Shown one piece after another: positions 1 through 12,800 of a stretch of 64,000 nucleotides of DNA. The notes under the pieces are model-generated. The model was not told the DNA's origin and searched no databases. It saw only the letters and a program-made list of their open reading frames with translations. The DNA comes from Fen-1258 sp041658245 (GTDB lineage: Bacteria > Bacteroidota > Ignavibacteria > Ignavibacteriales > Melioribacteraceae): assembly GCA_041658245.1 (NCBI GenBank), contig JBBAAM010000004.1, forward strand, positions 1 to 64,000, read 5' to 3'. A program made the translations under genes and the position numbers. Position 1 is the stretch's first letter. Each line of letters opens with the position of its first letter.

Positions 1-133
1 ATTGCTAAACCGCCGTAAGGGTTTTATAGGGTCAATTTAATAGATTTGGAGAGGTGAGTGAGTGGCTGAATCCCGATGTAATCGGGATTGCTAAACCGCC
101 GTAAGGGTTTTATAGGGTCAATTTCATAGACTT
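1..133 (+). repeat. Tandem 86-bp units carrying tRNA-Ser 5'-half remnants
   Basis: The phrase that starts at base 1 recurs at base 87, and GGAGAGG (the tRNA-Ser acceptor strand) occurs at 48-54 and again at 134-140, so the period is 86 bp. The unit holds the acceptor 5' strand, D-arm and the TTGCTAAACCGCCGTA anticodon-arm segment of tRNA-Ser, but then diverges into AGGGTTTTATAGGGTCAATTT instead of continuing into the variable and T arms. The remnant copy also has a perfect palindrome (TCCCGATGTAATCGGGA, 71-87) where the 5' anticodon stem should be. These copies cannot fold as tRNA. They look like slipped duplications of the first part of the downstream intact gene. The first copy is cut by the window edge. 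Confidence 0.85.
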
Positions 134-222
134 GGAGAGGTGGGTGAGTGGCTGAAACCAGCGGTTTGCTAAACCGCCGTACGGGTAAAACTGTACCCCG
201 GGTTCGAATCCCGGCCTCTCCG
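134..222 (+). tRNA. tRNA-Ser (anticodon GCT)
   Basis: The acceptor stem GGAGAGG (134-140) pairs with CCTCTCC (215-221), followed by discriminator G222. The anticodon stem GCGGT/ACCGC encloses the loop TTGCTAA with anticodon GCT, which reads AGC and AGT serine codons. The long variable arm beginning GTACGGG and ending CTGTACC is the class II hallmark of serine tRNAs. The T-arm CCGGGTTCGAATCCCGG is canonical. No CCA is encoded after the discriminator base. It is the last and only complete member of the tandem repeat that precedes it. Confidence 0.95.
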
Positions 223-233
223 CTTGCAATTAT

Positions 234-276
234 AAAGCCTTAACTACGTTCAGAATATGCGTTTTTGAGGCTTTTT
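234..276 (+). terminator. Possible terminator of tRNA-Ser
   Basis: AAAGCCT (234-240) and AGGCTTT (268-274) form an inverted repeat running into T residues just after the tRNA. The loop is long (about 27 nt), so this is a weak candidate. Confidence 0.35.
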
Positions 277-382
277 GGCTTTTTCACTCTCCACATAATC
301 ATCCTAAATCCACCTATTTATACCTGGTTTGGATACTTTTGGACACTGAATCTTGATAAATAGATTATTCTAAGCAAAGCAA

Positions 383-499
383 TTATTCATCATGATTTTG
401 TTTAATCAGAAGGTCATCTAGTCTTTTTACTTCTTCATGAAGTGAGTTGGACTCATTATTCGAATATGCTTTCCCCGTCTCCACTTTGTTGGGGAACAC
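383..499 (-). CDS. Possible 38-aa small protein
   Basis: A GTG-initiated frame at 499-497 runs to a TAA at 385-383 and gives a 38-residue, highly charged, hydrophilic peptide ending in EEVKRLDDLLIKQNHDE, which looks like an amphipathic helix. A weak GGGA lies about 10 nt upstream of the GTG. It follows the 58-aa gene by 41 nt on the same strand, so the two could be co-transcribed. I recognise no family. The composition is protein-like, but the frame is too short to be convincing by itself; an ATG-less random frame remains possible. Confidence 0.3.
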   Translation of the reverse strand: MFPNKVETGKAYSNNESNSLHEEVKRLDDLLIKQNHDE

Positions 500-540
500 T
501 ATTTATAGTCCCAATGCACTTTTGTAGAAAACCGCTGGGA

Positions 541-717
541 TCATTTTTTAATGTAGGCGTTCAACCCGATCACTACAGGCTTACCATCAATGATACATTG
601 TGTCGGTGTGTTTCCATGCGTGGTTGCAACAACTAATGTTTTGCCGGATGCGCTTGGCGTCGGTTTCTGCAATTCAATCGTGATGATAAGTTTGTTATCT
701 TCTATTTTAACTTCCAT
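541..717 (-). CDS. Small conserved-looking 58-aa protein
   Basis: The ATG at 717-715 is preceded by AGGAGAATTATAAC, a strong Shine-Dalgarno with good spacing, and the frame runs 58 codons to TGA at 543-541. The product begins MEVKIEDNKLIITIELQKP and ends VIGLNAYIKK. It alternates hydrophobic and polar residues as in a small beta-rich fold, with a Ser/Thr-Pro-rich middle (TPSASGKTLVVATTHGN). There is no signal peptide or membrane segment. I cannot assign a function. The strength of the ribosome-binding site and the amino-acid composition make it a real gene. A palindrome 39 bp upstream of the start could be its operator. A 64-codon frame on the opposite strand (442-636) is its shadow. Confidence 0.75.
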   Translation of the reverse strand: MEVKIEDNKLIITIELQKPTPSASGKTLVVATTHGNTPTQCIIDGKPVVIGLNAYIKK

Positions 718-755
718 GTTATAATTCTCCTATCATAATTTATTTGTTTCCTTTG

Positions 756-781
756 GGGTACATGTGTACCCTTATGGGTAC
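756..781. promoter_or_regulatory. Palindromic GGGTAC motif upstream of the 58-aa gene
   Basis: GGGTAC-ATGT-GTACCC (756-771) is a perfect-armed inverted repeat and is followed 4 bp later by a third GGGTAC half-site (776-781). It sits 39-64 bp upstream of the start codon at 717, a normal place for an operator or activator site. No matching regulator is recognisable nearby. Confidence 0.4.
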
Positions 782-893
782 AAAACCACTACCTCTCCGC
801 CCATTCGCTAAGTAAGAGGAAATTGCGCGTGCGGCGAAGATTGTGATTCTTGAATTTCAATTTACACTTTGAGATTGCATCTCTTTAATTAAT

Positions 894-3800
894 TTATTTG
901 AGAAGCATCATCTTCTTAACCTCGCGGAAGTTTTTGCTACCGTCTAAGGCATTTGCCTGGATTGAATAGAAATATACACCGCTGGTTTTGCTGCTTAAAT
1001 CTAAGAGCATTTCATGATAGCCGGAAGTTTTGCTGCCAAGTTCATCTCTAAGAACAACTTCTCCAAGCATGTTGTAAAGCGTCAGCGTAACATTGCTTTC
1101 TTTCGGCAGACCGAAAGCTATTGTTGTCGCAGGGTTGAACGGATTCGGGAAATTCTGATAGAGTAAATATTCTGTTGGAATTATTACCGCTTTCCGTTCT
1201 TGTATAAATGCTGGACTTCCAACTAAAAGTGCATAACTTCGTTTTCCCATTTGCTGTGGAAGTGAAAACATATTCTTCTCTTTCAGATTTGTAAACTTAT
1301 TATACTGCTTATCTAAAAGATATGTTTCGCTTTCCGGGAAGAATTCAATTCCGTTAACCGTAAGTTGAACTGCTTCTTTACTTAAATTTTTCGCTGTGAA
1401 ATCAAACTGCGTTCCTTCGCCGATCTCTTTCCTTTGTTCAACAATCAGTTTTTTATAATCGGTTGAGAGACTATCATTTTGCAGAACAAGAGTAACTTCG
1501 CCAAAATCTGCTGGCGGCATAAAGTAATCGTAATCATCTGCATCATTACTTGCTTTTGTATTGAAACCTGCATAGACGGATGATCTTTCAACACCCCTTT
1601 GTTTGCAATCGATGGAAAATCCTTTCTCTCCCAATTGATAGACTTCTTTCTCTTTAAAGAATTTCTTCAATGTTCCGCTTGCGTCATAAGGAATTTTAAG
1701 AGACATCAGTCCCGGTGTGTTATAGAAATAGAATCCCTCGTACGTTGTCATTTCCGAGACTTGATCATAAGTTTGTCCATTCCATTTATAAAGTGGATGA
1801 GTCGTCAGACCATTCAACTGTTTTATTTTTGTCCAGCTTGTACTCTTCTCAAATGGATTTGAGATGATGTTCCAATTCGCTTGTAATGGGATAGAGTAAG
1901 TACTGTCAGTAGCGAGCGGAACCGGTTGAACATTCGCCGAAACGGTTAACCCGTTCTTGCTGACTATCCAAAAACCATTGCCCGGCTTAAATGTATATTT
2001 ACTGCTGCCGTCATATTCTTTTAAGTAATCAGACTGATTTGCGCTGATTATTCCATTATCAAAAAAAGCATTCCAATCCGTTTTTTGCGAACCGGAAACC
2101 GTTTGAGTAATTGGAATATTAGAATTTCCCGGAAGTCCCACCATCCTATAATTTCCGCTAAGAGAAATATCCCCAAACGTGATCGTTCTTGTTACAATAA
2201 CATCAACCGGATAACCGGCGCCATTCATTGACAGAGTTGTTACTCCGCTCCCCGTATTATGCGAAATGGTTAACGTGCCGGTGTATTGCGTTGCTGCCAA
2301 CGGAGTAAATTTAAGATGCACTTCCTGACTTGAGTTTGGCGCTACCATAAAATTGGTTTCGACGGTTGTAAACACAGAGTTGGAAGAATGAATATTCGTT
2401 ACAACTAAATCCGCTGTACCGGAATTATTAATTGAAAATGATGCTTCTGTTTGTGTGTAAACAGTGATAACCCCGAAATTCATTTCTTTACTTGAGAGAA
2501 CAATATTCGGAACATGCTTCTGCCCTTTTCCCATTAACGATATTTGAGATGGACTACCGGCAGCGTTATGCTGAATTGTCAATGTTCCGCTGTAACTTGA
2601 ATCCGATGTAGGTGTAAAATTCAGTGTCAGCAAGTGCTGCAACCCAGCGCCGACAGTGAATGAAGTTTCCGTCGTAGAAAAAACTGATTTATTCGCAGAG
2701 ATGTTCGTAATAAATAAATCAGCAGTTCCTTCATTGACGATAGTTATGGTTTTCTGATTATTCGAACCGATATAAGTTGTATCAAACGTTACTGAAGTAA
2801 CTGCAATTTTTATTATCGGCTTCGGTACTTCAATACCGGAACCAGTTAGTGCAATTTTAACCAAACTTCCTGCAGCATTGTGATAAACATAAAGCGTATC
2901 GGTATAACTTATTATTTCTGTTGGCTTGAATGAGATCAACACTTCTCGTGTACTATCCGGTTTAATAGTTTGATTGAATGTCGTTACGTTATAAGCAGAA
3001 CTTGTCTGATAAAAAGATGTTGATTGTATTTGCAGATCAGCCGTGCCTGTATTGGTGATATTTATCTGCTTTTCTTCTGTAGAATCTTTATAAATATTTC
3101 CGAAATCCAAACTGTTTGTAGAGACTAAAATATTCGGAAACTTGTTATCAAGAATTACAAATGCCGAATCGCTCAGATCAAAACTTGCCGCATCGTTTAT
3201 ATCAACGATCTTTATGAAACACTTACTAGAAGGTTCTCCGCTTACTGTCCACGTGTATTTTGCTGAATCAACTGATATTTGATTATTGATGGTCGCCCAG
3301 CTTATTCCGTCATCGGTAGAAAGTTGGATTCTGATGTTGGAGGTCTCAGCAGCACCATCAAGCGTTTCTCCATTTCCTTTTGAACTACTAGATTTATGCG
3401 AAGGAGCTTTCGGCGCAATTAACTTACCTGATCCTAATTTCCATGTAATATCGTATGCTTCACCGAGCGTTAGTTTTTCTCCTCCGTTTGGAGTAAGTAC
3501 GACCGGTTTTACTTTTGTCACGATCGAAAAGACATCGCTCGTATCGCCGAAGGATGGATTTACAACATCGCTTATCCTAATTAAACATATTTGGGAAGGA
3601 TAATTCTGTACATCCCAAGGATAACTTTGGTCCGACGCCTGAACACTGCTCGCAATGTTCATCCAAGTGCCGCCACTGTTTGTTGATAACTCTATTTTTA
3701 CTTGTTCAATGTTTTCGCGATACCAGGTAATTGCTTTTGTAGTACCTATTTCCCAAACATCCGACGCTTTTGGTGAAAGAACTTGAATCTTAGGAAATCC

Positions 3801-6800
3801 TTTTATTGTGAAAACTTGATCACTCACATCAAAGACAGTGAGATCATGCGCATCGCTAAGTTTTATTTTACAATCTGCTGATGGAAGATTAGGAACTACC
3901 CATGTGGCTGTTCCCATAGATGCAGTAGCGCTATCTTTCTGAACCGTCCAATTCGCACCGTTATCGGTTGACAATTCAACTTTAACTTTATTCACTCCGG
4001 TGCTTGTCCATGAGATCGCTTTAGTTTCACTTACAAGCCATTCTTCGCCGCCGTTTGGCGCGGTTACGATAATCTCCGCATAATAAATTGTGAACGGCAA
4101 TGGACTCACACTAAACAATTGTGAATTATTTGCATCACTGATCTTTATTCTGCATACTGATGATGCGGTATTCGGAACTGTCCACTCATACTTTCCGCTG
4201 TCTGCAACTGCAGAACTTGTTAAGTTCGACCAACTGCTTCCATCGTTCGATGAGAATTCAATTTTGACGGTTGTAACTTTGTTCTTCGTCCAGGTGATAA
4301 AATGTTTTGTTTCCATTCTCCATTGTTCATTCCCTACCGGAGAAGTTAACGTTAATGATGCCGGACTTGCCGCAATAATTATAAACTTTGCGTTGCTCGT
4401 ATCAGCAATAGTGTTATCACTAACATCTTTTATTCTGATAAAACAACTATCCGAAATCGAATCCGGAACCGTCCAGCTTAAAGACTGATTTGAAGCTGCA
4501 ACACTTGACGAAACAGTATTCCATGTTCGTTTATTTGTTGTGGAATATTCAACCGCAACATTTGCAACGTTACTGCTTTGCCATGCGATAGTTACATTTG
4601 CACCGACTTGCAGTTCTTCTCCGCCATTCGGATAAACCACAGTAATACTTGGTTTGTAAATTGTGAACACTGCTTTTGAAGTATCCCAAACAGCAGCGTT
4701 AGTAGAATCACTTATCCTCACTTTGCATTGTACCGATGCAGTGTTTGGAATAACCCAAGAATATGGGGATGAACTTGAATAACCTACAACTTGCCAAGCC
4801 GTACCATTGTTTGTTGTGTATTCTAACTTGAACTTATTTACGTTGCTGCTCGTCCATGTGATGCTTTGTGTAGAACCAACTTTCCAACTCTCCCCACCGT
4901 TAGGAGAAGTTACTGCAATTGATTTTTGTACAACTAATTCAATCGTAAAGATTGCATTTGAAGAATCGCCGACCGAACTGTTCTTGAAATCACTGATCCT
5001 AACTTTGCATTGGGTTGAAGGTGTATTTGGAATTGTCCACGCGAGCGTACCAAGACTTGCTTTAACTGAATCTTTTACTGTTAACCAAATTCCACCATTG
5101 TTTGTGGAAAATTCTAATTTTACAGTGTCAACGTTTGAGCTTGTCCAGGTGATGTTATGTGATTCTCCAACTTTCCAATTCTCTCCTCCGTTTGGTGAAG
5201 AAACTAATATTTGAACAACCGGAATTGAAGTAATTGCAAAAACAGCGTTGCTTGAATCAGCAAAAGTAGAATCTGATTTATCGCTAATTCTTACTTTACA
5301 TGTTGCAGAAATTGTTGAAGGAACTACCCAAGTATAAGTTCCTGCACTTGCCGGTTTTTCTGTAATTGGTATCCAGCCGGAGCCTTGATTTGTTGTGTAC
5401 GCTATTTTTACAGTATCAACATTTGTTTGCGTCCAGGTTATGGCATGAGATGAACCTGCCTGCCAGCTCTCTCCGCCGTTGGGTGATGTAACCGTTATTT
5501 GCGGAGAATAAATTTCAAACACAGCATTGCTCGTATCTGCAACGGTTGTATCTGCATGATCAACAACTCTTATTTTACAGTTTTGAGAATTTACTCCTGG
5601 GACAATCCAACTATAATTACTTTGAGATGCAGGAATTGTACTAACTATTGTTGTCCAACTTGTACCGTTATCGGTAGAATAATCTATTCGAACATTTTCT
5701 ATAGAGTTGTTAGTAGAAAGTTCTTGGTTGAGAGTTGTCAGTTCTCGGTTTTCAGTATTCAAACTTAACTTTCCACTTTCAACTTTCAACTTTTTACTAA
5801 ATCCTATTTCTTCTCCACTGACCAATCCCTTCTGCCCATTGCCGACTGCCGACTGCCGACTGAGTACTGCCGACTGAGAACTGCCAACTGCCGACTGTTT
5901 ACCACTCCCCACTCCCCACGTAATCTGCTGACTGCTATTTCCCTTCCACCGTTCACCACCGTTTGGAGAAGTTACCGTTATTTTTTGTACCGGCGCTGCA
6001 ATTGTAAAAATGCCGCTTGTATCAAAAACAGAAGCATTATCAACATCACTAATTTTTACTTTACATTGTGTTGATGGTGTATTCGGAATTGTCCACGCAT
6101 AACTTCCGCTGCTTGCCGGAGTGCTTGCAATTATTGTTGCCCAATCTGTACCGCTGTTGGTAGTGTATTCAAGTTTTACGTTTGTAACGGAGGTGCTTGT
6201 CCATTTAATTGTATCAACAGTTCCTGCGACAAAATTTTCTCCACCGTTGGGAGAAGTTAATTGTAGAATTGCGGTAGGGCTTTCATCCTTGAGGCACCGA
6301 ATACTGAAACCGTTTCCCTTGTGGTTATCGTCCACGTAGATAAATCTATCATTGACCCACAAGTACATGACGAAGGCATTCGTTGTAGTGATCTGTGTAG
6401 AACTCCAAAAGTAAGTACCGCTTACTAAAATATCGAAAAAACCATTATAGTTGCGGTAGCCCGCTAACAAGGCAGAGAATCCGCTTGTGTTTGTACCAAC
6501 CCCAATTCCCGTACCTTGCCCTACTGTTTTTAATACGTTTCCATTATAATTTGATAAAGATGCCAATGTATTAAACTCTCCTTGTGTTGGTATGTGCCAA
6601 CCCGTTGGACAAATTCCTTGTGTGCCAGGAAACGTACTATATGCCATTGCTTCATTCCACTGATACAAACCTCCATATGTATCGCAATTTGTTGGACTAT
6701 TGTTATAGCAATATTTTTCTATCGTACCGTCATTACTTGCGTTTGTTAAACTGTCTATCATTGTTCCAATATCTAGGTTTTCTTTTAACCAAGTTTGGTT

Positions 6801-9800
6801 ACCGATTTTTACAGTGTGGTATATTTTGCCAGCATATGTAATGCTGTCATATCCGTTAACGTAATTAATTGAAAAAATATTATCACTTGTATCAGCTAAC
6901 AAACTATTAGTAACATCACTTATTCGTGTTTTACAATTTGTAGAAGAAACCGTTGGAATTAACCACGCATAACTACCGCTACTTGCCGGAGTGCTTGCAA
7001 TTATTGTTGCCCAATTTGTTCCGCTGTTGGTTGTGTATTCAAGTTTTACGTTTGTAATATTACTGCTTGTCCAATTAATTGTATCAACTGTTCCCGCAGT
7101 AAAACTTTCTCCACCGTTGGGAGAAGTAATTTGAATTGATGCAATTGGGATTTCATTCTTGAGGCAACGTACACTAAAACCACCATAATCCTTGCCGCTG
7201 CCAGCTAAGAGGATATTGCTATCAATATTAGATAAACCCAGAGTGTAAGTATTTGAAATATTGTATTCAGTGGAACTCCAGTAGTAAGTAAAGTTTCCCA
7301 TATTGTAGAAGATTCCGTCAACATATCGATAACCACCAAGCAACCCAGAAAAACCACTTGTGTTTGTACCGGCTGAGTTTCCACTCCCTTGCCCTATTGC
7401 TTTCAATGCATTTCCATCATTGCTAACTTCTGTCCTAAGAGTCTCAAATTCTACTTTCGTTGGTACATGCCAGCCTGTGGGACAAATTCCTTGTACTCCG
7501 GGAGTTGTGCTGTATGCCAATGATTCATTCCATTTGTATAAACCTCCATAAATATCGCAATTTGTTGGATTATTATCATAGCAATACTTTTCTATTGTAC
7601 CATTGTCGCTAGAGGCTGTATTTGTCTGTATCATTGTTCCAATATCAAGGTTTTCTTGTAACCAAGTTTGGTTACCGATTTTTACAGTGTGGTATATTTT
7701 GCCAGCATATGTAATGCTATCGTATCCATTCACATAATTGATAGAAAAAACATTATCACTTGTATCAGCTAACAAACTATTAGTAACATCACTTATTCGT
7801 GTTCTACAATTAGTAGAAGATATCGTTGGAATTAGCCATGCATAACTTCCAGAATTTGCCGGAATGTTCGCAATTATTGTTGCCCAATCTGTTCCACTGT
7901 TGGTTGTGTATTCAAGTTTTACGTTTGCAACATTCGTACTTATCCATTTAATTGTATCAACTGTTCCGGCAACAAAACTTTCTCCACCGTTGGGAGAAAT
8001 AATTTGTAGAGATGCCGTGGGAGTTTCATCTTTTAGGCAACGAACACTAAAACCAAAGTTCTTGGCGAAATTGATCAAGATGATATCGTTATGGTCCCAG
8101 CCCATGTACATCCCATACGCGCCCGTAGCACCACTCTCCTGAGAACCCCAAATGCTAGTGCTAACCCCTAAATTGTAGAATCTATTGCTTTGGCGTCCGC
8201 CCGCGAGCATTGCAGAGAATCCACTTGTGTTTGTACCGGCTCCGCTTCCGGTTCCTTGTCCTACCGCTTTTAATGCGTTGCCATCATTGCCTACTGACGT
8301 TGCCAATGTACCAAACTCTGATTGACTAAACTCTGATTGCGTTGGTACGTGCCAACCAGTTGGGCAGATACCTTGTGTGCCGGATGTGGTTGAATATGCC
8401 ATTGCCTCATTCCATTGGTACAAACCACCGTAAGTTGTACAATTTGAAGGATTATTGCCATAACAATACTTTTCTATTGTACCGTTATTACTTGGATTTG
8501 TTAAACTGTCTATCATTGTACCTATATCAAGATTTTCTTTCAACCAGGTTTGCGTTCCAATTCTAATTATGTGATATATTTTGCCTCCATATGTAATACT
8601 CTCGATCGAAATTGAGAATATATTATCACTTGTGTCTGCAATTGAAGAATTATCAACATCGCTGATTTTAACTTTGCATTGTGTTGATGGCGTATTCGGT
8701 ATTGTCCAAGCATAACTGCCGCTACTTGCCGGAGTGCTTGCAATTATTGTTGCCCAATCTGTTCCGCTGTTTGTTGTGTATTCAAGTTTTACGTTTGTAA
8801 CACTCGTGCTTATCCATTTAATTGTATCAACGGTTCCGGCGACAAAACTTTCTCCACCATTGGGAGATGACAAGGTGATAGTTGATGATATAGGAATATC
8901 ATATTTTAGAATTGATTTTGCTCCAAGCGCCCAAATATTATTTCCTTCAATTGAGAGCGAATGAATGTAATCTGTTGAATTTGTTATTTGTTCCACCCAT
9001 TTCCTTCCTCCATTTGAAGAATAAAGAATTTTTCCTAATGACCCAACGACCCAACCAGTATCGGCATTTAAAAATCGGATTGATTTCCATTGAAAATCTG
9101 GGAGATTAATTTTTTCCCAACTTTGCCCACCATTAACAGTTTTATATAAAATCCCGGTGATTGAATCAGTTTTGTTTACAATTGCCCAACCATGAATTCT
9201 ATCTACAAAATGAAGTGAATGTAAAGCCCCTTTGCTTGTATGTTGAAACTGTCCATTCCAAGTCAGCCCGCCATCAGTAGTATTATAAATTTTATCAAAT
9301 TCACAAAGAGCCCAACCATAGAATTTATCTACAAAACAAAATTCAGTAATATTACTTGGTAAACTTCTAAGCAACCATGTGTTTCCTCCATCCGTTGTTC
9401 TTTGTATCCCTGTTTCCTTGGCAACCCATCCATTTAAACTATCAATAAAATAAATCTTTTCTCCCCAACGGTATGGTATGTTGACGAATTCCCATGTTGT
9501 TCCACCATCAATTGTTTTAATAGTGCCTGACACGCAACCTACATAACCCAAATTGTTATTTATAAAAGAAATAGATCTATAGTTACCAACAGTCATTACG
9601 TTTTGATTAAGTCCAACCCAACTTTGGCCACCACTGGTTGTTTTAAAGAGTAAGTATTCTTCTGGGCCTATGTTTGTTCCTGAAAGATAACCAACATTTG
9701 AATTGACAAAATCGATCGCAGTAAATTGTCCCGTGATATAAGGGTGCGCTTTCTCCGACCAACTCCCGAAATATTCTATTACAATTTCAAACGAATTATC

Positions 9801-12800
9801 ACTTTCATCAAATATTGTTGGCGCGTTTGTATCTAACACTCTAACTTTGCAATTAGTAATAAGCGAGTAAGGAAGTATCCATGCATAACTTCCACTGCTT
9901 GCCGGAGTGCTCGCAATTATTGTTGTCCAATCTGTTCCACTGTTTGTTGTGTACTCAAGTTTTACGTTTGCAATGTTTGTGCTTGTCCATTTAATTGTAT
10001 CAATAGTTCCCGCAGTAAAACTTTCTCCACCGTTGGGGGCAATGAGAGTAATTGGAGAATTTGGATTAGCAAGCGAATTTTCGTACGCACCCATATCCGG
10101 ATTTGAACCCGAAGGATTTGGCCGCGGATTGCCTTCTATATCTTTCAATGGCGCATTTGGTGAGGTAGCTGCACCTATACAAGGACTAATGTTTGTAAGA
10201 TGATAGTTGTTGTTTACCGGATCGACGAACAATGGATCAACATCAATATTACCCGTACCTGTAAATCCTCCATCAATGTTGGAATAGGTCACGCTGGTTG
10301 CCCCTTGCGCAATGGTTGCATCTATTCCAGTGTTATCACGAACGATACTATTTATGACCGTTCCACCAGAGATAGCATAGATACCCGAGTTTGTATGGAA
10401 GTATGAATCGTTCTTTACAATTGTTGAGTTGATAATGGTGGGAGAGGAACCTCCACCGGTTTTAATGCCACCGCCATTATCGTTCCCATAGTTTCCATAG
10501 ATCAGACAATTAATAACAAGAACACCATTCCCGAAAGCATTAGCAATACCATGATTAGAATTATTTTTAATAATACAATTCTCGATTGTAGCGCTGGCAT
10601 ACCAGCATTCAATTCCACCGCCTGAACCGGCTGAAGCAGAATTTCCGGTTATGATACAGTTTTTGATAGTCGGATTAGAACCATTATAACAATAAATACC
10701 TCCCCCGAAGCGTTGAATTCCACTTACAAGTGTTCCCGAACCGTTAGTGATCGTAAATCCATCTATTATGGATGAAGATGTTTCACCCGAAATAAATCTC
10801 ACACAACTTCCCGCTTGATTTCCATTAATCGTTGTATTCAAAGAACCGCTAGCGCTTCTTACAATTATTGCTTTACCACTGAAATTTATGTTCTCATAAT
10901 AAGTCCCGTTGTAAACAACTATCGTATCTTCGTTTTTTGCCGCATCAATAGCAGCCTGAATAGAATTAAAATTACCCGAACCATCAGTTTTAACAGTATA
11001 TGTTTTTGGAGCTGGGGTTGCACTCACTTCATTTGAGTAACCGCTCTCATTTCCGGTGCTGTCCACAGCAGTTATGCGGTAATAATATACAGTTCCGTTG
11101 GTAAGATTAAAAATTGTTTTCGTCGTGTCGGTGTAACTAACGCTGTCAACTTTATTTGTAGGATTTGCGGAAGTGCCTCCGTAAATGCGGTAAACGCGAA
11201 GGTCGGCTTCACTGTTTCTTTTCCAATTTAAAGTGACTTGCTTACTGCCGGAAGATGCAGTCAAGTTCTGCGGAGAGGCAATAATTTTTATGATGGTAAA
11301 TACGTTATCGCTCATATCAGTCAGATCAGAATTTGTGGCATCTGAAATTCTTACTTTGCAATTTGTTGATGAGACACCCGGAATCGTCCATGCATAACTT
11401 CCGCTTCCGGCTGAAGTACTTGCAATTATGATTGTCCAGTTCGTTCCGTTGTTAGTGGAATACTCGAGTTTTATGTTCGAAACATTTGTGCTTGACCAGG
11501 TAATATTTTTTGATGCGTTTGCCTGCCAGCTTTCACTTCCGTTTGGAGCTTGTAGTGCTAATGCTTTCGAGATCGTTGTTCCCGATTTTAGAACCGCCAC
11601 ACCTCCGGCATTTGTTCCGAACCATTTATTCGCTGAGGCGTCTATCGCAATTGCATTTATTCTACTATCGGATAAACCTGAATTTGTTGTTCTGTAAGAA
11701 GTCCAATTTGTTCCGTCAAAAAGTCCAACACCACCAAGCGAGCCTGTCCATTTATTTCCCGAATTATCAATCGCTGTGGTAAAGACCCAATTATCTAAAT
11801 AGTCAGCAGTTCTATCATAAACATTCCAATTTGTGCCGTCGAATTTTGCAAATCCTCCCGTTGTGCCTAACCATTTATTTCCATATCTGCTGATTGCGAT
11901 TGCATGAACCTGGTTATTTGGTATTTGAGAGTTTGTAGTTTTGTAAACAGTCCAGTTGGTTCCGTCAAATTTAACGAGACCGCTGTCCAACGTTCCGATC
12001 CATTTATTTCCTTGTTCGTCAATAGCAATAGATTGAACTGCTTTATATGGCAAACCCGAATTTGAAGTTGTATAAATTGTTCCCGTTGTGCCGTCGAATT
12101 TAGCGAGTCCTTCGCTTGTTCCGATCCACTTATTTCCCGCAGCGTCTATTGCGATTGCTTGAATCGCGCCGATAGGTAAACCCCAATCATTCGTGTTGTA
12201 AACAGTCCAATTAACATTATCGAACTTGGCGAGGTATCTGCTAAAAGTCCCGATCCATTTATTACCCGCGCCGTCTATCGCAATTGAACTAACATAATTA
12301 TAAGGCAAACTTGAATTTGCGGTAGTGTAAACCGTCCAGTTTGTGCCGTCATATTTTGCAAGACCATTCTCTGTGCCGATCCATTTTATTCCGGCATTAT
12401 CAACTGCTATTGTTTTAATAGAGTTGTGCGGTAAACTTGAATTGGTAGTATTATACACAGTCCAATTTCCGTCAGAGATTGTAAACGTGGTATCACTAAC
12501 ATCAAACAATGCTGCGTTGGTTGCATCTGTTGCTCTAACTTTGCATAGTGTTGATGGAGTATTCGTAACCGTCCATGCATAACTTCCACTACTTGCCGGT
12601 GTGCTTGCAATAACTGTTGTCCAGTTTGTTCCGTCATCTGTTGTATATTCGAGTTTTACATTTGTAATACCAGTGCTTGCCCATGTAATGTTTTGTGTAG
12701 AACCGGCTTGCCAGATTTCAGAACCGTTGGGGGAGGTAATTTGGAGCAATGCAGTAGAGCTTTCATTCTTGAGACAACGAACATTAGTACCGATAGCTTT

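Noticed and set aside
442..636. 64-codon plus-strand frame near the left edge
   Set aside because: It is antisense to the 58-aa gene, which has a strong ribosome-binding site; the plus-strand product looks random and Cys/Phe-rich.
860..893. Hairpin GAGAT-TGC-ATCTC as terminator of the giant gene
   Set aside because: The T-rich tract follows on the plus strand, which is the wrong strand for the giant gene.
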